Below are positions 60,101 to 64,000 of a stretch of DNA of 64,000 nucleotides, piece by piece (the first letter of the stretch is position 1; every line of letters begins with the position of its first letter). Below the pieces are notes generated by a model, which saw nothing but the letters and a program-made list of their open reading frames with translations, had not been told where the DNA came from and made no database searches. This stretch comes from Doris montereyensis. Taxonomy: Eukaryota > Mollusca > Gastropoda > Nudibranchia > Dorididae. The position numbers and the translations under genes were made by a program. The stretch lies in the NCBI GenBank assembly GCA_037039925.1, contig JAXRKP010000394.1:129001-193000 (forward strand), given 5' to 3'.

Positions 60101-63063
60101 ATCTGTGTGTCTAACAATTGACCTTTGACATATCAAGAGTCGTCATTGTGAAATCTGGGAAAAAGGAATTTGAAACATGTCCTGGTTAAGGCCTATCATC
60201 AGGATTTAGATTTACATTCTTCACTCCCATTTCTTCTGCAAAGTCTTAACTGCCGTTCACATGGATTACTAGTTTCTTGGTTTTCGAGGTAATTCCAAGA
60301 CCGTCAGAGATTTTGTCACCGTTTCAAGGGCTCTCTCGGAGCTCAAATGACCCAAGTCCCATTATGAAGAAGAGTAGTCGGGCTAAATACACCATTAAAA
60401 AAAAATCAGAGGTCGTTAAGGGATCTCTGGTTAAGGGGAAATCACTAGAAATTCAACAACGTAATAAAACCATGTAATCTCATGTTATTCGAGGTTGTAG
60501 TATAGTTTCGACATATATGTTGCACAGGGCAACCTGAACTCCACCGAAGGTCAAAGTTGGCAACCAAAATGTTAATATGGCCTTTGATAAGATGCAATAG
60601 ATAAGGCAATAAAACAGATTTGACTGAAAACCGAGATTGGCGATTTGAAGACGTTTAACCGTACCAACATCTAAGATAAGAAAACCCTGTATAAGACAGA
60701 ACAAGACAGTGTATGGCATACCTCCAAAGCTTTTCCCGCCATATTCTTGCAATTCAAATACCACTGTGTCTTCAAACGAGGCTCTATAATGTCACCAGAC
60801 CGACTGAAAATAAATAATGGTTTCAAAATATAATTGCACCAAAACTATTAAAAAAAATAATCTGTCATTAGAATCTATTTGTTATGGATGAGTAATAAAG
60901 ATTATACAGTGAGGCAAGGGGTATGTCAAAAGGCAAGCAAATGACATGGAGTTTATTAAAGCTACAAAGGAACAAAGAGGAGACAAATAAAAGAAATAGA
61001 CAGAAAAATATCCTGTGAACCCGCAACCTCTGCGTCGGCACCCATCGCCTCGCCATGAAATGAAAGCATGCTACCAACCGAGCTAACTACGCTCCTTTCC
61101 TTGTATTTGTCTCATCTTTATTCCTATGGTGCTTTAATATTATTCAATGTCATTTCCTTTACAGTGATCCTTGTGATTTTTGTCAAGAATTTGCCAAATT
61201 GATGATCTTGTCTTTTTGTATATAAAAAAAAAAAAAGAAAGCTATGTTAAAATAATCAGTGTAAAAGTCTAAGAAGACCAAAAACAACCTTCAGAAGAAC
61301 AACAAAAAAGGACGTGCTGAGAGGGAGCATTGCAGGTGTGTCAACCTAGAAGAACAAGCAGGAGACGCGTGGATAGCGAACTCTTCTCTCTGCTTTATAT
61401 ACTGAACGGTACAAGGAGAGAATAAGTAAGTAAGTAAGTAAATACTCCTTGTGAAATCGGCCTGTATTGAACTATCAAAGACTGGAAGACTAAACACATA
61501 CAATAAGGTGACATCAATATTACAAAAGAAATTTGCTAACCTACACAATGGAAGAACTGTGGCATGGCCTTTCTCTCCATGATACAGTCCTAAAAGGCAT
61601 AATGCTTCTTGTAGTTTCTTCCGGGCCTGAAAGCGACTCAAACCCCCAACTAGGGGAATGTCATGTTTCATTGTCCCATCATCGTTCATAATCTCCATAA
61701 CGACAAGGTTGTGCCGCTGTCCGACTTCAAAATCGACATGATCATGCCCAGGTGTTATCTTGACTGCCCCTAGGGAAAGAAATCAAAAACATTGACGGTG
61801 AAAGTTGCAAACCGTGAAAGTCCAATTTTGGTTGTTATGAGAAAAAATAAATAAATGATGCCGCATTTCAAAATATATTTTCACAGAAATGCACGGTTTG
61901 CAAGTGTTAAAATCTAGACCAAATAGGGATACATGGATTGCTCATATGGCTATTATATGGGTTTCTATTTGTTCTTGTACCACGGAATCCTAATTAAACG
62001 AAGAATAGGGGCTTCCTAATGTTAATAAAGCGAAAAAGAAGGTGTTTCTTATCTTAGACTTACACGGTTTGCGGCTTTCACCATCAATATAATAATATGT
62101 CATTAATGCTCAAGAGAATCAATTCATGAGATTTTAAGAAAATTGCAATTAAAAAATAGTTCAGTATTTTGATTCTTACAACTGTATCTAGCAAATAATA
62201 TAATCTTCAAATATCTGAAATAATATCGGTTTCTTTTTTGTTTTTGTTTGTGTCATTCCCTTTCCAGAATATCAACATGTAGATGGTACTTTTCATGAAC
62301 TATCTATGCGGAAGGTATGATCACATAGTGCACAAGGGACCCCTGAGCTCTTTAGTCCACTTCTTCATCCTGGATCTTTGTATTGGCCCCTATTTTCTCC
62401 ATATGCTAATGTTCTATGTTTAAAACACTTACCATAGCCAATAATAATGTTTAACGTTCAAAGCACTTACCATAATCAATAATAATGTTTAACGTTCAAA
62501 GCACTTACCATAACCAATAATAATGTTTAACGTTCAAAGCACTCACCATAACCAATAAACGTTCAAAGCACTTACCATAACCAATAATCATGTTTAACGT
62601 TCAAAGCATTTACCATAACCAATAATCATGTTTAACGTTCAAAGCATTTACCATAACCAATAATAATGTTTAACGTTCAAAAGCACTTACCATAACCAAT
62701 GCTAACATTCAACATTTCAAAGCTTGTTTGTTTGTTTCTTTGAAACTTATCCCATCCACCATTGTGGTGATCTCAGGTTGAATTAAGAGGAAACAGCAAG
62801 ATGAAAAAGATAAGTAAAAGAAGGAAATAAGACCTACCAGGAGCACCGGCCAACCGCCCACATATATTCAAAGCATTTACCATAACCAAAATCCATGTCA
62901 ACGAAGGAGTCTGCAATCACAGGAAGCAGCCTGCCCTTGTCTAACGGATGCTGCACATATTTTCCAACTAGGTGGCAATACCGTGGATCATTGGGATGTA
63001 CAGCAACGGCCGTGTCAGCAAGCATTGTCTCCAGGCGGGTTGTGGACACCACAATCTTCTCAT
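40022..63063 (-). CDS. VARS2: Valyl-tRNA synthetase (VARS2-like), 3' seventeen exons
   Basis: A class I aminoacyl-tRNA synthetase that charges tRNA-Val. In order it shows the CP1 editing domain ([18 protein letters not shown]), [40 protein letters not shown] ([13 protein letters not shown]), the anticodon-binding domain ([15 protein letters not shown]) and a C-terminal coiled coil. All 16 junctions use GT/AG sites with matching phase once small indels are allowed for. About 2,196 nt (about 730 codons) are present. The HIGH-motif exons lie beyond the window. EAVKPVL after [12 protein letters not shown] and FSALGW look more like mitochondrial VARS2 than cytosolic VARS1; that choice is moderate. 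Seven one-base indels (exons at 56.6, 50.9, 49.4 and 47.2 kb) are most simply assembly errors. Confidence 0.93.
40340..40608. repeat. Degenerate (TG)/(TATG) microsatellite
   Basis: Alternating TGTG, TATG and CATG in the last synthetase intron. It produces His/Thr-rich minus-strand ORFs that are not genes. Confidence 0.9.
40611..41566. mobile_element. pogo/Tigger-like MITE with 25-bp or longer inverted ends
   Basis: GTAGTCGCTGGATATATG at the left and the complement of GTAGTCGCTGGATAAATAC at the right, with TA at both outer edges. The right end reads CTACTG|TA. No transposase is inside. Confidence 0.65.
41567..41660. repeat. (TG)-rich microsatellite
   Basis: GTGTATGTG-type repeat adjoining the donor of the coiled-coil exon. 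Confidence 0.85.
41668..41817 (-). CDS. VARS2: VARS exon (C-terminal coiled coil)
   Basis: 50 codons: [37 protein letters not shown]. This Lys/Glu/Leu heptad-like segment matches the tRNA-binding coiled coil at the end of ValRS. Acceptor ATGTAG, donor AAG|GTTTGT. Confidence 0.92.
41827..41910. repeat. Purine-rich (GAGG)n tract
   Basis: GAGAGGGAGGGAGGAGG repeats in the intron just upstream (gene sense) of the coiled-coil exon. Confidence 0.85.
41956..42667. mobile_element. pogo/Tigger-like MITE
   Basis: Starts TA|CAGTGGAGCC and ends GAGAGGTTCCACTG. It carries ATTAGCC / GGTTTCC and CCCGATTAGC blocks shared with the copy at 49,913-50,380. No coding capacity is seen. Confidence 0.75.
42850..44965. 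repeat. 20-bp satellite, about 100 copies
   Basis: Unit close to TTATCTTATTTCATTGGATC, with variants TTTCACTGG, TATGTCATTGG and TTTCATGGG. The order of variants recurs: a block with GATTGTGGATC occurs at 43,751 and 44,368, and one with GGGATCTTATATC at 42,971 and 44,044. Longer segments were therefore duplicated. The 20-bp period is open in several frames and yields ORFs of over 200 codons of Leu/Ile/Phe/Ser repeats; none is a gene. It fills most of a synthetase intron. Confidence 0.95.
45017..45192 (-). CDS. VARS2: VARS exon
   Basis: Encodes [19 protein letters not shown] ... SLSVSVMLK. The acceptor TTTTTTAAAG was chosen over a later CATCCAG because it completes the split codon in frame. 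Donor AAG|GTAGCT. Confidence 0.82.
45365..45605 (+). repeat. tRNA-derived SINE, family B
   Basis: Head GCGTCAGACTACCACC, then GACTTGAGTTTGATTCCC (B-box-like). The body has GGTCGACCCAGCAGCAAAA, GGTAGCTAGGTC and AAAAATCAAGACTACTC. A second copy, split by a family-A SINE, is at 57.4-57.86 kb. Confidence 0.7.
45771..45882 (-). CDS. VARS2: VARS exon
   Basis: Encodes [18 protein letters not shown] then [19 protein letters not shown], matching the helix after the anticodon-binding domain. Acceptor TTACCACAG, donor T|GTAAGT. Confidence 0.9.
45990..46290 (+). repeat. tRNA-derived SINE, family A
   Basis: CATCGGTGGCGAGTGATTAGG, GAGAGTTCGAATCCTAGC, CAAGCACTAGCTTGG, and the end AAGGAACTTTACTTTTAC. Confidence 0.8.
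47172..47382 (-). CDS. VARS2: VARS exon with three one-base indels
   Basis: EAVKPVL, then [34 protein letters not shown] and [10 protein letters not shown] are spread over different frames. An extra base near AAAGCC, a missing T in TTGTACG and an extra C in CATCCCCG account for all shifts and leave exactly 70 codons in phase. Acceptor TTGCCTTCCAG, donor CAG|GTGGGA. Confidence 0.88.
47405..47445. repeat. (GATAA)n tract resembling the 20-bp satellite
   Basis: AGATAAGATAAGATAAGATAG is the reverse complement of the satellite's ATCTTATCTTATC core. It lies next to an acceptor two introns upstream in gene sense. Confidence 0.6.
47815..48140 (-). repeat. tRNA-derived SINE, family C
   Basis: On the minus strand, head GACTCGGTAGTCCAGAGGCA then GGTGTCGACCTC and GGATTCGAGCC. 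The body has GATCCCTTGACTGTTTACGG and ends AACTAAG-like. A related copy lies at 55.17-55.42 kb and a fragment at 58.44 kb. Confidence 0.75.
48218..48373 (-). CDS. VARS2: VARS exon (anticodon-binding domain)
   Basis: 52 codons: [19 protein letters not shown] ... [12 protein letters not shown] chose the acceptor CCTCCTACCAAG over a later TTGTCAG because it alone keeps phase. Donor CTG|GTGGGT. Confidence 0.88.
48525..49165. mobile_element. Fold-back MITE, long copy
   Basis: Left arm GGTGAAATATGACAATAAG plus CAACTCCACTAATAAAACAG; right arm CTGTCTTTATTAGTGGAG plus TTATTGTCACATTTCGCC. A CT-rich microsatellite lies at 48,780-48,870, and CTGACGAAGGG lies before the right arm. Same arms as at 4.3 kb. 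Confidence 0.75.
49190..49409. repeat. Minisatellite of about 31-35 bp made from a VARS splice donor
   Basis: Six or so units of GACATACTTTTCC then TAGAAAAATCTCTACACT. In gene sense each contains AAAAGTATGTCA, nearly the exon-intron junction (TTTCAA|GTATGTCA) at 49,409/49,410 where the array ends. Confidence 0.85.
49410..49538 (-). CDS. VARS2: VARS exon, one-base insertion
   Basis: Encodes [19 protein letters not shown], then [13 protein letters not shown] if the A5 run near 49,480 is read as A4. Without that correction the frame ends at TAA a few codons later. Acceptor ATTTTCCAG, donor CAA|GTATGT. The donor is copied in the adjoining minisatellite. Confidence 0.88.
49560..49805. repeat. Degenerate (TTGA)/(TTGG) repeat
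   Basis: Long run of GATTGATTGGTTGGTTGATT-type tetramers. It lies upstream, in gene sense, of the exon at 49,410-49,538 and gives an Asn/Gln/Ser-rich spurious ORF. Confidence 0.9.
49913..50380. mobile_element. pogo/Tigger-like MITE
   Basis: TA|CAGTGGAACCTCTC at the left and GAGAGGTTCCACTG at the right form matching inverted ends. No coding capacity is seen. Relatives are at 41,956-42,667 and, rearranged, at 23.1-23.5 kb. Confidence 0.82.
50869..51015 (-). CDS. VARS2: VARS exon, one-base deletion
   Basis: Encodes DLHKRLES, then in the next frame [17 protein letters not shown], then [17 protein letters not shown]. One A is missing near 50,988 (GCAATCTCG for GCAAATCTCG). With it the exon has the phase its neighbours require. 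Acceptor TTTTCTAG, donor AAAA|GTGAGC. Confidence 0.9.
51095..51130. repeat. (TTA)n microsatellite
   Basis: Eleven or so TTA/ATT triplets in a synthetase intron. Confidence 0.85.
51343..51447 (-). CDS. VARS2: VARS exon with KMSKS motif
   Basis: 35 codons including [18 protein letters not shown] and VDGISLQ. KMSKS stabilises the aminoacyl-adenylate transition state in class I synthetases. Acceptor AATCTCCAG, donor CAG|GTTTGT. Confidence 0.95.
51660..52589. repeat. 38-bp VNTR (about 24 copies) built on a VARS splice junction
   Basis: Unit GTGTGAAATACACAGGATG then (C/T)ACCACATATGTATGCACT, with variants. In gene sense each unit carries ATTTCACACGGTAC, which is the last 10 bases of the exon at 52,590-52,718 plus the start of its donor. 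The array begins exactly at that donor. Several long Cys/His/Tyr-rich ORFs arise from the repeat and are not genes. Confidence 0.93.
52590..52718 (-). CDS. VARS2: VARS exon (catalytic domain)
   Basis: 43 codons with [20 protein letters not shown] and [15 protein letters not shown]. Acceptor CTTTGCAG, donor ACG|GTACGT. The exon end and donor recur in the 38-bp VNTR that follows in the intron. Confidence 0.94.
52870..53195 (+). pseudogene. Non-LTR retrotransposon 3' end with (GAA)n tail
   Basis: The translated sequence [20 protein letters not shown], then [13 protein letters not shown], matches the C-terminal end of molluscan non-LTR ORF2 proteins (EHILQxCPL ... LExKLWG). It is followed by about 20 GAA triplets (53,134-53,192). 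It lies antisense in a synthetase intron. Confidence 0.7.
53303..54093. mobile_element. pogo/Tigger-like MITE, second family
   Basis: TA|CAGTAGTTTCCGCC plus ATGCACGGTC at the left; GTGCAATTTGGCAGAGATTACTG|TA at the right. 791 bp. A sister copy lies at 63,184-63,958. Confidence 0.85.
54335..54405 (-). CDS. VARS2: VARS exon (catalytic domain)
   Basis: Encodes [19 protein letters not shown] then PDK. Acceptor TTTTCCAG, donor AAG|GTAATA. Confidence 0.94.
55165..55420 (-). repeat. tRNA-derived SINE, family C
   Basis: Minus-strand head GGTAGTCCAGAGGCAAGG, GGTTCCAGCCCCGG. The body matches the copy at 47.8-48.1 kb (GATCTGCACTTGGGACCTCC on the plus strand). Confidence 0.75.
55425..55700. repeat. tRNA-derived SINE, family D, inverted pair
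   Basis: The plus copy at about 55,530-55,700 has the head GTTTGGTTGGTAACATGC, GCAGAGGTCGCAGGTTCAATC and the tail TATTCCTTGTATCTGTCTCG, ATGGAGCTTTAATA. The reverse of this tail lies at 55,430-55,510. Another copy is at 60.95-61.15 kb. Confidence 0.65.
55810..56570 (+). pseudogene. Non-LTR RT fragment with internal minisatellite
   Basis: A frame around 56,290-56,390 reads [17 protein letters not shown] then [12 protein letters not shown], matching the RT region (GEWP-x-x-W-x-x-S-(L/I)-x-x-x-LPKKGN-x-x-x-C-x-NYR) of RTE-like elements. From 56,350 to 56,550 a 45-bp unit encoding about [15 protein letters not shown] is repeated four to five times in place of the NYR region. Decayed. Confidence 0.7.
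56612..56712 (-). CDS. VARS2: VARS exon with indels
   Basis: Encodes [16 protein letters not shown] then [11 protein letters not shown]. Two one-base problems: an A5 run where A4 keeps phase at the 5' end, and GCAAGTTATG where GCAAG|GTTATG would give a normal donor and the one leftover base that the next exon needs. Confidence 0.85.
57404..57865 (+). repeat. Family B SINE interrupted by a family A SINE
   Basis: Family B runs 57,404-57,476 and resumes at 57,694. The family A insert is 57,477-57,693. CTTCTGTCGAC flanks the insert on both sides (57,466-57,476 and 57,694-57,704), an 11-bp target duplication. Confidence 0.88.
57925..58385 (-). pseudogene. Non-LTR ORF2 C-terminal fragment
   Basis: Minus-strand frames read [25 protein letters not shown], then [19 protein letters not shown] and LPTVSCC. 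This is the typical C-terminal end of a molluscan non-LTR ORF2 (ETWK ... FIN-x-x-LR ... (R)W-I-G-x-x-L-R-x-x). In a synthetase intron, same strand as the gene. Confidence 0.75.
58440..58575 (-). repeat. SINE family C fragment
   Basis: GGTGGTCCAGAGGCAAGATGT head and CTTGAGTTTTTG body on the minus strand. Confidence 0.6.
58612..58672 (-). CDS. VARS2: VARS exon (catalytic domain)
   Basis: 61 bp encoding [17 protein letters not shown] then SCK, one of the most conserved ValRS blocks. Acceptor CTGCTGCAG, donor AAG|GTATGT. Confidence 0.94.
59262..59510 (+). pseudogene. Non-LTR ORF2 C-terminal fragment
   Basis: [29 protein letters not shown] then [14 protein letters not shown], followed by (GAT)n at about 59,497-59,515. 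Same family end as at 57.9-58.4 kb but on the opposite strand. Confidence 0.75.
59562..59638 (-). CDS. VARS2: VARS exon
   Basis: Encodes [18 protein letters not shown] then SEWLSDV. Acceptor GTCTCCAG, donor CA|GTAAGT. The split codon completes Gln with the next exon. Confidence 0.92.
59801..60098 (-). repeat. tRNA-derived SINE, family A
   Basis: Minus-strand head GTGTCAGTGGCCGAGCGG, TTAGGCTACCGGACTGG, GAGTTCAAATCCTAGC. The end matches CTTGAAGGAACT. It is the best preserved copy in the window. Confidence 0.85.
60722..60803 (-). CDS. VARS2: VARS exon
   Basis: Encodes [18 protein letters not shown] then KNMAGKALE, matching the RS-x-D-(I/V)-(I/V)-EP block of ValRS. Acceptor ATTTTCAG, donor GAG|GTATGC. 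Confidence 0.92.
60945..61150 (-). repeat. tRNA-derived SINE, family D
   Basis: Minus-strand head GTAGTTAGCTCGGTTGGTAG, CATGCTTTCATTTCATGGC, GAGGTTGCGGGTTCAC, then the TATTTCTTTTATTTGTCTCC tail. Confidence 0.75.
61541..61769 (-). CDS. VARS2: VARS exon (editing domain)
   Basis: Starts [16 protein letters not shown], the conserved editing-domain segment, and ends VLPLC. Acceptor TTTCCCTAG, donor AG|GTTAGC. 229 bp, and both split codons match the neighbours. Confidence 0.92.
62420..62705. repeat. 38-bp minisatellite (8 copies) copying a VARS exon end and donor
   Basis: Unit TAATAATGTTTAACGTTCAA then AGCACTTACCATAACCAA. In gene sense each contains TTGGTTATG|GTAAGTGCTTTGAA, matching the true junction at 62,880/62,881 (TTGGTTATG|GTAAATGCTTTGAA). 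A family-E repeat (62,730-62,865) now separates the array from the exon. Confidence 0.93.
62730..62868 (-). repeat. Family E repeat copy
   Basis: On the minus strand GGCGGTTGGCCGGTGCTCCTG, GGTAGGTC, CTTGCTGTTTCCTCTTAATTC, CCACAATGGTGG and an (AAAC)n tail. Confidence 0.75.
62881..63063 (-). CDS. VARS2: VARS exon (editing domain)
   Basis: Encodes the CP1 editing motif [18 protein letters not shown] and ends at VDMDFGYG. Acceptor TTGCATCAG; donor ATG|GTAAATG. Starts with 2 nt and ends with 1 nt of split codons. This donor and the exon end are copied in the minisatellite at 62.4-62.7 kb. Confidence 0.9.
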
Positions 63064-63183
63064 CTGATGCAAGACCATGGCAAAAGATACAGGATAAGAG
63101 AGACAATTAAACCTCCCGCCCAAAAAAAACTCAAAGGATATAAATATAAGAAATGTTTATAAGAAATAAACAACATTCATATA

Positions 63184-63958
63184 CAGTAGTCTCCACCAAA
63201 ATGCACGGTCTTCAGGGGGGGGGGATTGTGCATTTTGGCAAATCAAGGACTACACCCCACTACATATATTTACATTGCCATTCTTGGTCAGACATAAACC
63301 ACCATTTTGTTTTGTTAGTTTGTAATCATTTGGATTTCATTTGTTACTTGATTTAAGGATTAGACCCAATTATAAATCTAACCTCTTCTCATGGATTGTT
63401 CATTCTTCTCTCACTCAAGACTACAGGAGGGGATGGGATGGTGGAGACATTCGGCAACTTGGAGGAATACTTTTTTATTTGTTAACACGCATGTCATAAA
63501 AATGACACAAGGCCTTTCTCAGATTTTCTCACCTTGATCAAGAGAGAGCTAATCAGAGTGTCTATCTGGCAGATCATCGTCGATGACCAAGTTGGGGAGG
63601 GAATGGGCAGGGCGGCAAGAGCTGAGACATTCGAGACTGGCATTGTCGTGTGCACGTGTGCATATAGTTAACACAGATCTAGATGCCCCCCCCCCCCTCC
63701 CACACACACACACACACACACACGTGCATGGCAAATTTTGTTACTTGGACGAGACAAAAAAGACGTTATCAAGTTTACTTTTTACATAAATTGACTATTT
63801 AAATGCTACCAATTGATGGCGTACGTGCAAAAAAACATTTTTGGTGAAGTCAAGCCAGCTGTTATTGCATTTGAGGGGGTAATTAGCGTTGTAAAATTCG
63901 GTGACTTGAAAAAAAATCATGCATTATGATGAACCGTGCAGTTTGGCAGAGACTACTG
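63184..63958. mobile_element. pogo/Tigger-like MITE, second family
   Basis: TA|CAGTAGTCTCCACCAAAATG, ATGCACGGTC at the left; CCGTGCAGTTTGGCAGAGAC then TACTG|TA at the right. 775 bp, sister of 53,303-54,093. It contains a poly-C plus (CA)n stretch at 63,687-63,722. Confidence 0.87.
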
Positions 63959-64000
63959 TATTGCAATATGACATATATTATAGCACATCTGGCCCTAAAG

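Noticed and set aside
62420..62705. CRISPR-like array (regular 38-bp repeats)
   Set aside because: Eukaryotic context, no spacers between units, no cas genes; it is a minisatellite.
40022..63063. Processed or dead synthetase pseudogene
   Set aside because: It retains 16 introns with correct phases and splice sites and no nonsense substitutions. The indels fit consensus error better.

Overview
This looks like nuclear DNA of a marine or freshwater invertebrate, most likely a mollusc (gastropod-like). The window is AT-rich, rich in introns, and crowded with tRNA-headed SINEs, non-LTR retrotransposon fragments, MITEs and minisatellites. CTAGATCTAG-type motifs are frequent. The U14 snoRNAs carry a base that would pair with an AACCGCGAATGG form of 18S rRNA, as I recall it from gastropods. 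The species call is inference.

Layout. 1-11.8 kb is intergenic, with SINEs, a long CT/CA microsatellite, a Tc1-like fragment and a decayed LINE. About 12-21.5 kb (+) is a spliced gene with no long ORF. Its short exons (about 40-70 nt) alternate with introns carrying C/D-box snoRNAs: four near-identical U14 (SNORD14) copies and six further candidates. Several of those have guides complementary to conserved 18S or 28S rRNA. It is a snoRNA host gene of the UHG/Gas5 type. 21.5-25.5 kb holds no gene that I can see.

25,543-39,043 (+) is a 13.5 kb Ginger-type DNA transposon with about 170-bp terminal inverted repeats and a 4-bp CATA target duplication. Its gene encodes a Gypsy-like integrase, an SH3/GPY-like module, a cysteine-rich CXC-like segment, a Ulp1-like protease and a PHD finger. 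The integrase is split by about 9.2 kb of inserted DNA. That DNA carries an OTU-protease plus MULE-like transposase gene, which is itself interrupted by a 2.8 kb piggyBac element flanked by TTAA. So three transposases are nested.

40,022 to beyond 63 kb (-) is the 3' part of a valyl-tRNA synthetase gene, more like the mitochondrial VARS2 type. Seventeen exons can be placed with consistent phase at every junction; the 5' exons with the HIGH motif lie beyond the right edge. Its introns hold SINEs, LINE ends, MITEs, a 2.1 kb 20-bp satellite, and three minisatellites whose repeat unit copies the adjacent exon end and/or 5' splice donor.

Seven single-base indels, mostly in homopolymers, break the otherwise intact synthetase frame. 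This suggests residual assembly indels, and it means the frameshifts seen in the transposons should not be taken at face value.
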